The notes beneath the pieces are model-generated. The model made no database searches, was not told where the DNA came from, and was given only the letters and a program-made list of their open reading frames with translations. A stretch of DNA of 64,000 nt, taken from the NCBI RefSeq assembly GCF_003946865.1, contig NZ_QXTH01000006.1, positions 248,001 to 312,000 on the forward strand, written 5' to 3'. Shown here in pieces: positions 19,108 through 28,661 of this stretch; the stretch's first letter is position 1; each line of letters opens with the position of its first letter. This DNA is from Antribacter gilvus. GTDB lineage: Bacteria; Actinomycetota; Actinomycetes; Actinomycetales; Cellulomonadaceae. The position numbers and the translations under genes are program-made.

Positions 19108-19773
19108 GTGGTAATGGACGATTTTCCCACGAGGCCCTGGAATGGGCTCGTGATCCCCGCTCCCGGTGTCTACACGCTGGACCCCGCGCACAAGCGGCTC
19201 GGCTTCCTCGCCATGCACATGATGGTGAGCCCCGTCCGCGGTGAGTTCGGCGACGGTGCGGCAACGGTGCACGTGGCGGACGACCCGCTCTCCTCGCAGA
19301 TCAGCGCGACCATCGCCGCCGCGACGATCAACACGCTGAACCCCGAGCGCGACGCCCACCTGATGAGTCCGGACTTTCTCGACGTGGTGAACCATCCCAC
19401 CATCGAGTTCCGCAGCACCGGGATGAAGCTGAAGGACCAGGTGGACCCGATCTTCTCCTGGGCGCGGCTCAAGGCGAACGCGTCCGGGCACCGCCCGGCG
19501 AACCTCGACGAGCCCGACCGCTCGACGGGCCGCTTCGTGGTCCCCGGAGAGCTGACCATCAAGGGCGTCACCCGCGCGGTCGAGCTGGAGTGCCAGTTCG
19601 GGGGTGCCCGACGCGACCCCTACGGGCGCGACATCTTCGGATTCAGTGCCACCTGCGAGATCGACCGCGAGGACTACGGCCTGCTCTGGAACGTGGCCCT
19701 CGAGACGGGCGGCGTCCTCGTCGCCAGGAAGGTCAGGATCGAGCTCGCCGGCGAGGCGATCCGCGAGGCCTGA
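19108..19773 (+). CDS. YceI family lipid-binding protein
   Basis: 221 residues with the YceI beta-barrel pattern: [26 protein letters not shown] at the start, then [28 protein letters not shown] and [17 protein letters not shown]. The family binds isoprenoid-like lipids. No signal peptide is visible, so this is a cytoplasmic actinobacterial type. The GTG at 19108 follows a GGGGGG site; ATG 19114 is an alternative. The 165 bases upstream are AT-richer than average and hold its promoter, shared divergently with the thioredoxin gene. Confidence 0.92.
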   Translation: MVMDDFPTRPWNGLVIPAPGVYTLDPAHKRLGFLAMHMMVSPVRGEFGDGAATVHVADDPLSSQISATIAAATINTLNPERDAHLMSPDFLDVVNHPTIEFRSTGMKLKDQVDPIFSWARLKANASGHRPANLDEPDRSTGRFVVPGELTIKGVTRAVELECQFGGARRDPYGRDIFGFSATCEIDREDYGLLWNVALETGGVLVARKVRIELAGEAIREA

Positions 19774-19798
19774 CGGGGCCGACGGCTCCGACGGGGTC

Positions 19799-20533
19799 TC
19801 AGCCCACGACCATCCGGCCGACGACGAACACCAGGATCCCGCCCACCGCCACCGGGAGCACGCTCGCAGCGAGCCCGGGCAGGCGGCGCCGGAGCGCGGG
19901 CAGCTGCTCGAGCAGCAGGTGCAGCGCCCCCACCACCAGACCCGCGACCACGCCGGACCAGAGCCCGCTCACCGTGTCGATGTTCGGCAGCACCGTGGCC
20001 ACCGCCCCGCCCGCGACCACCGCCGCGCCCAGCGTGACCGCCAGCCGGGCCCAGCCCTTGAGCGGCACCGCGGACAGCGCCGCCGCGAGCGCGATCGCGG
20101 CCGCGCTCGTGACCACCAGGGCCGCACCGGCCTCGGACCGCCCGGCGGCCACCCACCCGGCGCACGCGAGGGCGACCACGACGCCCGCGACGGAGCCGGA
20201 GACCGACTCCACCAGCCGCGGACGGCCGCCACGGCGCATCATCTCCGCGAGGAACGCCAGCACCATGCCGGCCGCCAGCACCATGGGCAGGTACCGCAGG
20301 ACCGGCTCTCCGGGGGTCGCGTACGCGACCGCCACGGAACCGATGCCGGAGAGCATCACGACCAGACGCGTTCCGCCCTCGGCGGGGAGCCGCAGGAGGC
20401 CCGGCCAGCCCAGCGCGAGCAGCACGACGAGGGCGACGGCGGCGCCGGCGAGCGCGAGCGTGCTGACGAAGGCCGCTGCGGCCACTCCTGCGGCAAGCGC
20501 GGCGGTCACGACGGCACGGGTTGAGACAGACAC
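19799..20533 (-). CDS. Multi-span membrane protein of unknown function
   Basis: 244 residues, almost wholly hydrophobic, with seven or eight predicted helices and RRGGRPRL and LRRRLPGL loops. It resembles actinobacterial hypothetical membrane proteins found next to glnR. I recognise no transport motif. The GTG at 20533 is used; a GTG 12 codons upstream (20569) is also possible. It is divergent from glnR. Confidence 0.7.
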   Translation of the reverse strand: MSVSTRAVVTAALAAGVAAAAFVSTLALAGAAVALVVLLALGWPGLLRLPAEGGTRLVVMLSGIGSVAVAYATPGEPVLRYLPMVLAAGMVLAFLAEMMRRGGRPRLVESVSGSVAGVVVALACAGWVAAGRSEAGAALVVTSAAAIALAAALSAVPLKGWARLAVTLGAAVVAGGAVATVLPNIDTVSGLWSGVVAGLVVGALHLLLEQLPALRRRLPGLAASVLPVAVGGILVFVVGRMVVG

Positions 20534-20658
20534 GACCCCGAGTGTCCCAGATCGGGCGGCCAAGGCCACGCACAGGCCTCAGGCACCCCTCGTGACGACC
20601 AGGTCACAACCAACTCACATGCCCCTGACCTGCACCGTGGTACGAAGGAAAAGGGCGT

Positions 20659-20674
20659 GTAACATGCACGCAAC
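20659..20674 (+). promoter_or_regulatory. GlnR-box-like sequence upstream of glnR
   Basis: GTAAC-6-GCAAC fits the actinobacterial GlnR a/b-site pattern (gTnAC-n6-GaAAC). It lies 115 bases upstream of the glnR start and could allow autoregulation. One of several weak matches could occur by chance. Confidence 0.35.
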
Positions 20675-20789
20675 AAGCAACAAGGCAGACTTCCGGAAGC
20701 CACGGAGGCTACGGGGCGGCGTCGCTCGCGCGGATGTTGTCGAGCCGGGACGGTTGCATGGCGCCGGTCCGAGAGGAGGTGCGTCGAGT

Positions 20790-21593
20790 ATGGCTGAGCT
20801 GTTGATCCTCACTCCCGCGACGGGGGGCTCGGCCGAGGTGCTTCCAGCACTGGGTCTCTTGTCCCACCGCGTCCGGGTTCTTCCCATGGAGCCGTCGGCC
20901 CTGGTCGACGCCCCCGACGCCGACGTCGTCCTGCTGGACGCGCGCCGCGACCTGGTCGCGGCACGGACCACCTGCCGCCTCCTCCACGCCACGGGGCTCA
21001 CCGTCCCGCTCGTGCTGGTCCTCACGGAGGGCGGGCTCACCGTCGTCACCCACGAGTGGGGCGCCGACGACCTCCTGCTCGAGAACGCCTCCCCCGCCGA
21101 GGTCGAGGCGCGGCTCCGCCTGGTCGTGGAGCGCTCCGCCCGCGGTCACGCCGAGGAGAGCCAGCAGGAGATCTCCGCGGGCGAGCTCGCGATCGACGCG
21201 GGCGGCTACACCGCCCGGCTCCGCGGCCGCCCCATCGACCTGACCTACAAGGAGTTCGAGCTCCTCAAGTACCTCGTCCAGCACCCGGGCCGCGTCTTCA
21301 CGCGCGCCCAGCTGCTGCAGGAGGTCTGGGGCTACGACTACTACGGCGGCACCCGCACGGTCGACGTCCACGTGCGTCGCCTCCGCGCCAAGCTGGGCCC
21401 GGAGCACGAACAGCTCATCGGCACGGTCCGCAACGTCGGCTACCGCTTCGACCCGCCCAAGGAGCAGCGCACGGCCGACGACGGAGCCTCCTCGGGCGCG
21501 TCCGGCACCATCGGCACCGGGTCTGGCCCGGCGGCCCACGCCGGCCCTGCTGCCGCCGCCGAGACGGCCGCTCCCGCCCCGGCGGGTGGCTGA
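20790..21593 (+). CDS. glnR: Nitrogen response regulator GlnR (OmpR-type orphan)
   Basis: 267 residues. The receiver-like domain (EVLPALGLL, then [13 protein letters not shown] with Asp50) and the winged-helix domain ([53 protein letters not shown], abbreviated here by its ends) match streptomycete GlnR closely. GlnR controls ammonium assimilation genes without a partner kinase. The tail of about 45 residues is Ala/Gly/Ser rich and low complexity. ATG follows GGAGGT. An in-frame ATG at 20664 exists but the family start and ribosome site favour 20790. Confidence 0.93.
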   Translation: MAELLILTPATGGSAEVLPALGLLSHRVRVLPMEPSALVDAPDADVVLLDARRDLVAARTTCRLLHATGLTVPLVLVLTEGGLTVVTHEWGADDLLLENASPAEVEARLRLVVERSARGHAEESQQEISAGELAIDAGGYTARLRGRPIDLTYKEFELLKYLVQHPGRVFTRAQLLQEVWGYDYYGGTRTVDVHVRRLRAKLGPEHEQLIGTVRNVGYRFDPPKEQRTADDGASSGASGTIGTGSGPAAHAGPAAAAETAAPAPAGG

Positions 21594-21633
21594 CCGCTCC
21601 GCGCGCCGGTGGCCGACCTCACCGGTTGCCGCG

Positions 21634-21639
21634 TAGGTT
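21634..21639 (+). promoter_or_regulatory. -10 box of a leaderless promoter
   Basis: TAGGTT, 7 bases before the GTG at 21647 of the alpha/beta hydrolase gene. Confidence 0.55.
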
Positions 21640-21646
21640 CGTTCTC

Positions 21647-22648
21647 GTGACGGCAGTCGACAGCGCCACCGCGCGCACGGACGCGGACCCGAATCGTTCC
21701 GCGCCCGCACGGCAGCCGGTGACCTCGGCCACCACGAGCGACTACACCTCGGCTCTCGTCGAGGGCCCGTGGCGGCACGAGTTCGTGCCGGCCAACGGGT
21801 CGCGCTTCCATGTCGCCCTCGCGGGGCCCGACGAACGGAGCGCGCCGCTCGTCGTCCTCCTGCACGGGTTCCCGCAGTTCTGGTGGACGTGGCGGCACCA
21901 GGTTCCTGCCCTCGCCGACGCGGGGTACCGGGTGGCGGCGATGGACCTGCGGGGCACGGGCGCGTCGGACAAGCCGCCGTGGGGCTACGACGCCCCCACC
22001 CGGACGAGCGACGTCGCCGGGGTCATCCGGTCGCTGGGCCGGGAACGGGCGGTCGTCGTCGGGCACGGGCAGGGCGGCACCCTCGCCTGGGGCATGGCCG
22101 CTCTGCAGCCGGACGTGACCGCCGCGGTGGCCGCGCTCGCCGCGCCGCACCCCGCCGGCGTGCGCGTGGCGCCGTACTCGTTGCTCACCCCGGTCGCGCG
22201 CCGGCAGCTGGCGTTCTACCAGGTGCCCACGTTCCCCGAGCGCGCCCTCGTCCAGGCCGACCTCGTGGACCGCGTGCTGGCCGCGGGCGCCGCGTCGCCC
22301 TTCGACAAGGACGTCGTGGCGAGATACCGGGACGTGGTGCGGATCCCCTTCGCCGCGCACACCGCCATGGAGGCGCTGCGCTGGTCGGTGCGGTCCCGCT
22401 CACGTCCGGCCGGACGCCGGTACCTCGCCGCGCTCCGCCGGCCCTTCCACGTCCCGGCCCTGCAGGTGCACGGCGCCCGGGACGGCCTGCTGCGCCGCGA
22501 CGTCGCGGACGCCGACGCTGCGGTGCTGGCCCGCGACTTCCGTTTCGAGCTGGTCCGTGGGGCCGGGCACTTCCTTCCCGAGGAGGCGCCCGACGACGTC
22601 ACAGGGATCCTGCTGGACTGGCTCCCTCGGGCGACAGCGGGGATGTGA
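21647..22648 (+). CDS. Alpha/beta-fold hydrolase-like protein lacking the usual nucleophile
   Basis: 333 residues with an epoxide-hydrolase-like layout: [13 protein letters not shown] oxyanion loop (about 70-82), [12 protein letters not shown], a cap region, and C-terminal [13 protein letters not shown] carrying the His. At the nucleophile elbow the sequence is VVVGHGQGG, so the residue that is Ser or Asp in active enzymes (GHSxG or GHDxG) is Gly. It may be non-catalytic or use another residue. A TAGGTT box gives a leaderless GTG start. Its 3' end overlaps the convergent nth gene by 50 bases. Confidence 0.87.
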   Translation: MTAVDSATARTDADPNRSAPARQPVTSATTSDYTSALVEGPWRHEFVPANGSRFHVALAGPDERSAPLVVLLHGFPQFWWTWRHQVPALADAGYRVAAMDLRGTGASDKPPWGYDAPTRTSDVAGVIRSLGRERAVVVGHGQGGTLAWGMAALQPDVTAAVAALAAPHPAGVRVAPYSLLTPVARRQLAFYQVPTFPERALVQADLVDRVLAAGAASPFDKDVVARYRDVVRIPFAAHTAMEALRWSVRSRSRPAGRRYLAALRRPFHVPALQVHGARDGLLRRDVADADAAVLARDFRFELVRGAGHFLPEEAPDDVTGILLDWLPRATAGM

Positions 22649-23375
22649 GCCGGTCCGGGACCGGCCGGACCGGGCTCGTCTTCACCATCAGCTCCGCCTT
22701 CTCCGGGTCCACCTCCCCGATCCCGTAGGACGGGCACCACGTCCGCACCGTGCAGGCGCCACAGGCCGGACGCCGGGCGAAGCAGACCCGCCGGCCGTGC
22801 CAGACGAGCCGCTGGCTGAGGTCGGTCCACTCGCGGCGCGGGATGAGCTCTCCCACCTCGGTCTCGACCTTGACCGGGTCCTCTGCGGTGGTCCAGCCCA
22901 GGCGCCGCGCGACCCTGCCGAAGTGCGTGTCCACCGTGATGCCCGGGATGCCGAAGGCGTTGCCGAGCACCACGTTGGCGGTCTTGCGCCCCACGCCGGG
23001 GAGCGTCACGAGGTCGGCGAGCCGGGGCGGCACCTCGCCGTCGAACCGCTCGACCAGCGCCTTGCCGAGGCCGATGACCGCCTTGGCCTTGGACCGGTAG
23101 AAGCCGAGCGGCTTGAGGAGCTCCTCGAGCTCGTCCGGGTCCGCCGACGCGTACGCCTCGGCGTCCGGGTACCGCGCGAACAGCACCGGGGTCGTGGCGT
23201 TGACGCGCAGGTCGGTGGTCTGGGCACTCAGGACCGTGGCGACGAGCAGCTCGAGCGGCGTCGTGAAGTCGAGCTCGGCTCGCGCGTCCGGGTACGTCTG
23301 CCCCAGCTCCCGGTTGATGCGCCGGGCCCGGCGCACGAGTGCCAGGCGACTCTCCCCCGCAAGCTTCTCCGTCAT
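22599..23375 (-). CDS. nth: Endonuclease III (DNA glycosylase/AP lyase)
   Basis: 258 residues. Base-excision repair enzyme for oxidised pyrimidines. The helix-hairpin-helix [13 protein letters not shown] has catalytic Lys131, and Asp149 lies in [12 protein letters not shown] 4Fe-4S cluster site is complete: C-x6-C-x2-C-x5-C in [17 protein letters not shown]. The last 30 residues are an extra tail that overlaps the convergent hydrolase gene. The ATG follows a TAGCCT box by 7 bases, so the transcript is likely leaderless. Confidence 0.97.
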   Translation of the reverse strand: MTEKLAGESRLALVRRARRINRELGQTYPDARAELDFTTPLELLVATVLSAQTTDLRVNATTPVLFARYPDAEAYASADPDELEELLKPLGFYRSKAKAVIGLGKALVERFDGEVPPRLADLVTLPGVGRKTANVVLGNAFGIPGITVDTHFGRVARRLGWTTAEDPVKVETEVGELIPRREWTDLSQRLVWHGRRVCFARRPACGACTVRTWCPSYGIGEVDPEKAELMVKTSPVRPVPDRLTSPLSPEGASPAGSL

Positions 23376-23382
23376 GTCCGAC

Positions 23383-23388
23383 AGGCTA
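23383..23388 (-). promoter_or_regulatory. -10 box of a leaderless nth promoter
   Basis: TAGCCT on the minus strand, 7 bases before the ATG at 23375. Confidence 0.55.
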
Positions 23389-23420
23389 GCCACGGCTACC
23401 CACACCCGCTGCGCCCACGG

Positions 23421-23440
23421 GTTGTATACAAGTGCACAAC
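23421..23440. promoter_or_regulatory. GntR operator candidate overlapping the promoter
   Basis: TTGTATACAA is a perfect 10-bp palindrome (23422-23431), and GTTGT...ACAAC extends the symmetry over 20 bp. TATACA inside it is the best -10 for the gene that starts at 23458. FadR-like GntR proteins use TnGTnnnACnA-type sites, so autoregulation and control of the prp genes is plausible. Confidence 0.55.
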
Positions 23441-23457
23441 GGTGCAAGAGTGGGCGC

Positions 23458-24147
23458 ATGACGACGCAGCCGCAGGTCCGCCCCGGACCCGCCCCGCGGC
23501 GGCAGTCCGGCGCCCGGGCTGTCTACGAGCTGCTCCGCGAGCGCATCATCGCCGGCACCCTGGCGCCCGGCGAGCGCCTCACCGAGCCGCTGCTCAGCGG
23601 CAGCCTCGGCGTCTCCCGTACCCCGCTCCGCGAGGCGCTCCGCCTGCTCCAGGCCGAGGGCCTCGTCGACGAGCTGCCGACGGGCGGCGTCCGGGTCGCT
23701 CCCCTGAACCTGGCGGACGCCCGGCGGGTGTCCGCCGTGCGAGCCCGCCTGGAGGGCCTGCTGACCGCCGAGGCGTGCGAGCGCGCCACACCGGAGGACG
23801 TCGCCCGGCTCCACCGCCTCGTCGACCTCATGGCGGCCGTCCGCGGCCACGAGGAGGAGGTGCTGCGCCTCGGCGCGCAGTTCCACGGCGAGATCGAGCG
23901 CATGGCGGACAACGCGTGGTGCTCGGCCCTGCTGCGGCAGATCCGGGGCCACGTGGACCGCTACCGCCTGCTGGCGGCCCGGCGCCGCGCCGGCACCACC
24001 GACCACGTCGACGAGCACCGCGCCGTCGCCGGTGCGATCGGGCGCGGCGACCCCGCCGCGGCCGAGGCCGCCATGCGCGCGCACATCGAGCGGAGCGCCG
24101 AGATGACCGAGCAGGCCCTGACCGACCAGACGTCCACGACCCCCTGA
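23458..24147 (+). CDS. GntR/FCD-family regulator of the prp operon
   Basis: 229 residues: N-terminal winged helix ([40 protein letters not shown], a classic GntR start, quoted only by its ends in most families) and a C-terminal all-helical FCD domain with metal-ligand type residues Asp-x-His in DLAD/QFHGEI and HRAVAGAI. The prpDBC genes follow 31 bases downstream on the same strand, so it is likely their local regulator, responding to a propionate-derived or methylcitrate ligand. That ligand is inferred from context. Confidence 0.92.
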   Translation: MTTQPQVRPGPAPRRQSGARAVYELLRERIIAGTLAPGERLTEPLLSGSLGVSRTPLREALRLLQAEGLVDELPTGGVRVAPLNLADARRVSAVRARLEGLLTAEACERATPEDVARLHRLVDLMAAVRGHEEEVLRLGAQFHGEIERMADNAWCSALLRQIRGHVDRYRLLAARRRAGTTDHVDEHRAVAGAIGRGDPAAAEAAMRAHIERSAEMTEQALTDQTSTTP

Positions 24148-24178
24148 CTGCGGGCACGTACCCGAGAAGAGAGCACCG

Positions 24179-25711
24179 ATGCCGTACACGCACCACCTCC
24201 GCGTCTACAAGAGCGCCGAGAACCTCGACCGCAAGGACCAGCTGGCCTGGAAGCTGGCGGAGCTCGCCACCGACCCCGTCGAGCCGGCGCCCGAGGTCGT
24301 CGACATGGTGATCAACCGCGTGATCGACAACGCCGCGGTCGCCGCGGCCAGCCTCACCCGTGGGCCCGCCGTCGCGTCCCGGGCCCAGGCCCTCGCACAC
24401 CCGTACCGGCCCGGCTCCACGGTGTTCGGCCTCGCGCCGGAGGCGACGAGCAGCCCCGAGTGGGCCGCGTGGGCCAACGGCGTGGCGGTGCGGGAGCTCG
24501 ACTTCCACGACACGTTCCTCGCCGCCGAGTACTCCCACCCGGGCGACAACATCCCGCCCGTCCTCGCCGTGGCGCAGCACGCGGGGTGCGACGGCCGCGC
24601 CCTCGTCCGGGGCATCGTCACCGGCTACGAGATCCAGGTGGACCTCGTGAAGGCGATCAGCCTGCACAAGCACAAGATCGACCACGTGGCCCACCTCGGT
24701 CCCAGCGCCGCGGCCGGCATCGGCACGCTCCTGGGCCTGGACACCGAGACGGTGTTCCAGGCGATCGGGCAGGCGCTGCACACCACGACGGCCACCCGCC
24801 AGTCCCGCAAGGGCCAGATCTCCACGTGGAAGGCCCACGCCCCGGCGTTCGCCGGCAAGATCGCCGTCGAGGCCGTGGACCGCGCGATGCGCGGCCAGAC
24901 CTCCCCCGAGCCGGTGTACGAGGGTGAGGACGGCGTGGTCGCCTGGCTCCTGGACGGCCCGGACGCCGCGTACGACGTCGTCCTGCCCTCCCCGGGCGAG
25001 CCGCGCACCGGCATCCTGGACACCTACACGAAGGAGCACAGCGCCGAGTACCAGGCGCAGGCGATCATCGACCTGGCCCGCGCGCTCGGCTCCGAGCGGC
25101 CAGAGGTCCGCGACCCGGCGAACGTCGCGAGCATCGTGCTGCACACGAGCCACCACACCCACTTCGTGATCGGCTCGGGTGCGAACGACCCGCAGAAGTA
25201 CGACCCGACGGCGTCCCGCGAGACCCTCGACCACTCGGTGCCGTACATCTTCGCCGTGGCCCTGCAGGACGGCGGCTGGCACCACGTGGACTCCTACGCC
25301 CCCGAGCGCGCCCAACGCCCTGACACGGTCGACCTGTGGCAGAGGGTCACCACCGCCGAGGACCCGGAGTGGACCCGCCGCTACCACTCGACGGACCCGG
25401 CCGAGAAGGCGTTCGGCGGCCGCGTCGAGATCACGCTGACGAGCGGCGAGGTGGTGACGCGCGAGATCGCCGTGGCCGACGCGCACCCCCTCGGCGCACG
25501 CCCGTTCGCCCGCGCGCAGTACGTCGCCAAGTTCCGCACGCTGGCGGCCGGCGTCCTGGAGGACGCGGAGATCGAGCGCTTCCTCGCCCTGGCCGAGCGC
25601 CTGCCCGACCTCACCGCGGCCGAGGTCCGGGAGCTGACGATCGTGGCCCGCCCGGGCCTCCTCGAGTCGGCCGGCTCCCCGCGCGGGCTCTTCGACCTCG
25701 GGGTCGCGTGA
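24179..25711 (+). CDS. prpD: 2-methylcitrate dehydratase (MmgE/PrpD family)
   Basis: 510 residues, full length for PrpD. It dehydrates 2-methylcitrate to 2-methyl-cis-aconitate in propionate catabolism. Recognisable segments are [38 protein letters not shown] (Asp/His-rich MmgE/PrpD core) and [29 protein letters not shown] precedes the ATG. First enzyme gene of prpDBC; its stop overlaps the prpB start by one base. Confidence 0.95.
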   Translation: MPYTHHLRVYKSAENLDRKDQLAWKLAELATDPVEPAPEVVDMVINRVIDNAAVAAASLTRGPAVASRAQALAHPYRPGSTVFGLAPEATSSPEWAAWANGVAVRELDFHDTFLAAEYSHPGDNIPPVLAVAQHAGCDGRALVRGIVTGYEIQVDLVKAISLHKHKIDHVAHLGPSAAAGIGTLLGLDTETVFQAIGQALHTTTATRQSRKGQISTWKAHAPAFAGKIAVEAVDRAMRGQTSPEPVYEGEDGVVAWLLDGPDAAYDVVLPSPGEPRTGILDTYTKEHSAEYQAQAIIDLARALGSERPEVRDPANVASIVLHTSHHTHFVIGSGANDPQKYDPTASRETLDHSVPYIFAVALQDGGWHHVDSYAPERAQRPDTVDLWQRVTTAEDPEWTRRYHSTDPAEKAFGGRVEITLTSGEVVTREIAVADAHPLGARPFARAQYVAKFRTLAAGVLEDAEIERFLALAERLPDLTAAEVRELTIVARPGLLESAGSPRGLFDLGVA

Positions 25712-26616
25712 TGCTGTTCAGCCGGACCACCCCCGCGGCGAAGCGGCGTGCCCTGCGGGAGGGCCTCGCCGGCGGCGAGATCCTGCGCCTCCCCGGCGCG
25801 TTCAACCCGCTCTCCGCGCGGCTGATCCAGGAGAAGGGGTTCGACGGCGTCTACGTGTCGGGCGCCGTGCTGTCGGCCGACCTCGGTCTGCCGGACATCG
25901 GCCTCACCACCCTGACCGAGGTCGCGGGCAGGGCCGCGCAGGTCGCCCGGGTGACCGACCTGCCGACGCTCGTCGACGCCGACACCGGCTTCGGCGAGCC
26001 GATGAACATGGCGCGCACGGTCCAGACCATGGAAGACGCCGGGGTGGCCGGCATCCACGTCGAGGACCAGGTCAACCCGAAGCGCTGCGGGCACCTCGAC
26101 GGCAAGGAGGTCGTGGGGCTCGGCGACGCGGTGCGCCGCGTCCGGGCCGCCGTCGACGGGCGCCGCGATCCCGACTTCCTCATCATGGCGCGCACGGACG
26201 TGCGCGGCACCGAGCCCGGCGAGCGCGGCCTGCGGCTCGCGATCGACCGCGCCAAGGCGCTGGCCGACGCCGGGGCCGACGCGATCTTCCCCGAGGCGAT
26301 GAGCGACCTGTCGGAGTTCGAGGCGGTGGCGTCCGCCCTCGACGTCCCCGTCCTGGCCAACATGACGGAGTTCGGCAAGTCGGAGCTGTTCACCGCCCAG
26401 CAGCTGGCCGACGCCGGCGCCCGCATCGTCATCTACCCGGTGACCCTGCTGCGCATCGCGATGGGTGCCGCCGAACGAGGGCTCGACGAGATCGCGTCGG
26501 CGGGCACCCAGGACGCGCTGGTGCCGCAGATGCAGACGCGCGCCCGCCTGTACGAGCTCGTGGACTACGCGGGCTACAACCACTTCGACGACCAGGTCTT
26601 CACCTACCGACCCTGA
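25711..26616 (+). CDS. prpB: 2-methylisocitrate lyase
   Basis: 301 residues of the isocitrate lyase/PEP mutase superfamily. It splits 2-methylisocitrate to pyruvate and succinate. Motifs: PGAFNPLSARLI, VDADTGFGEP (metal site) and EDQVNPKRCGHLDGK, in which KRCGH carries the catalytic Cys. The start codon shares an A with the prpD stop (TGATG), indicating coupling. Confidence 0.96.
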   Translation: MLFSRTTPAAKRRALREGLAGGEILRLPGAFNPLSARLIQEKGFDGVYVSGAVLSADLGLPDIGLTTLTEVAGRAAQVARVTDLPTLVDADTGFGEPMNMARTVQTMEDAGVAGIHVEDQVNPKRCGHLDGKEVVGLGDAVRRVRAAVDGRRDPDFLIMARTDVRGTEPGERGLRLAIDRAKALADAGADAIFPEAMSDLSEFEAVASALDVPVLANMTEFGKSELFTAQQLADAGARIVIYPVTLLRIAMGAAERGLDEIASAGTQDALVPQMQTRARLYELVDYAGYNHFDDQVFTYRP

Positions 26617-26642
26617 CCACCCGCTCACGAAGGAGTGACCGT

Positions 26643-27767
26643 ATGACGATCGCCGAACCCACCCCCGAGATCCGCAAGGGCCTTGCCGGCGTGGTCGCCG
26701 ACACCACGTCGATCTCGAAGATCGACCAGGAGTCCAACTCCCTGCTCTACCGGGGCTACCCGGTCCAGGACCTCGCGGCCCGCACCTCGTTCGAGGAGGT
26801 GGCGTACCTGCTGTGGCACGGCGAGCTGCCGACGCCGGCCCAGCTCGCCGACCAGACGTCCGTCGAGCGGGCGCACCGCGCGCTCACGCCGGAGGTCCGC
26901 GCGGCGATCGACGCGCTCCCCCTCGGCTGCCACCCGATGGACGTGTGCCGCACCGCGGTGTCGGTCCTGGGCGCCCACGACCCGCAGGCCGAGGACTCGT
27001 CCCCCGGGGCCGAGCTCGCCAAGTCGCTGCGCCTGTTCGCGGTGCTGCCCGCCGTGGTGGCCTACGACCAGCGCCGCCGGCGCGGCCAGGACCTCGTCGA
27101 GCCGCGCGACGACCTGGGCTACGCCCAGAACTTCCTGTGGATGACGTTCGGCGAGGAGTCCGACCCCACGGTGGTCAAGGGCTTCGAGGTGTCGATGGTG
27201 CTGTACGCCGAGCACTCGTTCAACGCCTCGACGTTCACCGCGCGGGTCATCACGTCCACGCTGTCCGACCTGCACTCGGCGGTCACCGGCGCGATCGGTG
27301 CCCTCAAGGGCCCGCTGCACGGCGGCGCCAACGAGGCCGTCATGGCCACGTTCGAGGAGATCGGCTCGGCGGACCGCGCAGAGGGCTGGCTCGAGGACGC
27401 CCTCGCGCAGAAGAAGAAGATCATGGGCTTCGGCCACCGCGTCTACAAGCACGGCGACTCGCGCGTACCCACGATGCGCGGCGTGCTCGAGGACCTCTCG
27501 GCCCACTACGACCGCCCGGACCTGCTCGACCTCTACCGGTCACTCGAGGCTGCCATGACCGAGCGCAAGAACATCCTGCCCAACCTGGACTACCCGGCCG
27601 GTCCCGCGTACCACCTGATGGGGTTCGACACGAACATCTTCACGCCGTTGTTCGTCGCCTCCCGGGTGACCGGTTGGACGGCGCACGTCATGGAGCAGCG
27701 CGCCGCCAACGCGCTGATCCGGCCCGTGTGCGCGTACGTCGGCGCCGAGCGACGGGACGTGCCCTGA
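26643..27767 (+). CDS. prpC: 2-methylcitrate synthase
   Basis: 374 residues of the short citrate synthase type. It condenses propionyl-CoA with oxaloacetate. Catalytic elements: GPLHGGANE (His), GFGHRVYKHGDSR (His) and the Asp in MGFDTNIFTP; AEHSFNAST is also conserved. The prp context and short length favour methylcitrate over citrate synthase. A perfect AAGGAG-type site precedes the ATG. Last gene of the operon, followed by about 150 bases of non-coding sequence before crp. Confidence 0.95.
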   Translation: MTIAEPTPEIRKGLAGVVADTTSISKIDQESNSLLYRGYPVQDLAARTSFEEVAYLLWHGELPTPAQLADQTSVERAHRALTPEVRAAIDALPLGCHPMDVCRTAVSVLGAHDPQAEDSSPGAELAKSLRLFAVLPAVVAYDQRRRRGQDLVEPRDDLGYAQNFLWMTFGEESDPTVVKGFEVSMVLYAEHSFNASTFTARVITSTLSDLHSAVTGAIGALKGPLHGGANEAVMATFEEIGSADRAEGWLEDALAQKKKIMGFGHRVYKHGDSRVPTMRGVLEDLSAHYDRPDLLDLYRSLEAAMTERKNILPNLDYPAGPAYHLMGFDTNIFTPLFVASRVTGWTAHVMEQRAANALIRPVCAYVGAERRDVP

Positions 27768-27919
27768 CCGCAGCCCTCGCAAAGGCGACATAATCGCCCA
27801 ACCTGCTCTCCGGCGTCGGGCGCCGGGGGGCTAATGCCCGGCAAACTCGCCAAGGTAAGGCAGACTGGTTGGTGGAAACCCCTATGGACGAAAGTCCCCG
27901 ACACGTGAGGACACCCCTG

Positions 27920-28597
27920 GTGGACGACGACGTCGTACTCTCTGCCCCCCTCTTCGCGGACATGGACCGCGAGGAGACCCGTGCGCTCTTCGACTCCATG
28001 GTTCCCGTGGAGCTGGTCCGAGGCGACGTCCTCTTCCGCGAGGGCGAGCCGGGCGACCGGCTGTATGTCATCGCACAGGGCAAGATCAAGCTCGGCCGCC
28101 GCTCCACGGACGGCCGCGAGAACCTCCTGTCGATCCTCGGCCCCGGTGAGATGTTCGGCGAGCTCTCGCTGTTCGACCCGGGCCCCCGTACGGCGTCCGC
28201 GTCGTCGGTCTCGGACGCGATGGTCTACGAGCTGCGCCACGACGCGCTGGTGAAGTGGGTCGCCGAGCACCCGAACGTGGCCATGCGCCTGCTCGGAGCG
28301 CTCGCGCGCCGGCTGCGCCGCACGAACGACTCGCTCGCGGACCTCGTGTTCTCGGACGTCCCCGGCCGCGTCGCCAAGGCGCTGCTGGACCTGTCGACCC
28401 GCTTCGGCGAGCCGAACGACGACGGCATCCGCGTGGCGCACGACCTCACGCAGGAGGAGCTGGCCCAGCTCGTCGGCGCCTCTCGCGAGACCGTGAACAA
28501 GGCCCTGGCCGACTTCGCGACCCGCGGCTGGGTCCGGCGCGAGGGCCGCGCGGTGGTCCTGCTGGACCTGGACCGCCTGGAGCGCCGCGCGCGCTAG
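27920..28597 (+). CDS. crp: Crp/Fnr-family global regulator (GlxR-like)
   Basis: 225 residues with an N-terminal cyclic-nucleotide-binding barrel (GDVLFREGEPGDRLYVI, then GEMFGELSLFDPGPRTASASS, the phosphate-binding cassette) and a C-terminal helix-turn-helix (TQEELAQLVGASRETVNKAL). The sequence matches actinobacterial Crp/GlxR, which binds cAMP. I placed the start at the GTG at 27920, with GAGGA 8 bases upstream, because this gives the family length; upstream in-frame GTG/ATG codons at 27869, 27884 and 27905 would add 5-17 residues. Adjacent nth-crp-ridA order is typical of actinobacteria. Confidence 0.93.
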   Translation: MDDDVVLSAPLFADMDREETRALFDSMVPVELVRGDVLFREGEPGDRLYVIAQGKIKLGRRSTDGRENLLSILGPGEMFGELSLFDPGPRTASASSVSDAMVYELRHDALVKWVAEHPNVAMRLLGALARRLRRTNDSLADLVFSDVPGRVAKALLDLSTRFGEPNDDGIRVAHDLTQEELAQLVGASRETVNKALADFATRGWVRREGRAVVLLDLDRLERRAR

Positions 28598-28611
28598 CCG
28601 CCCGCTGCCCG

Positions 28612-28655
28612 ACGACGAAGGGGTCGCCTCCCGCGGGAGGCGACCCCTTCGTCGT
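28612..28655. terminator. Hairpin terminator after crp
   Basis: Perfect 22-bp arms (ACGACGAAGGGGTCGCC...) meeting at GC, between the convergent ends of crp and the CcdA-like gene. The arms differ from those at 1210-1254 at only two positions. Confidence 0.88.
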
Positions 28656-28661
28656 GCCCCG

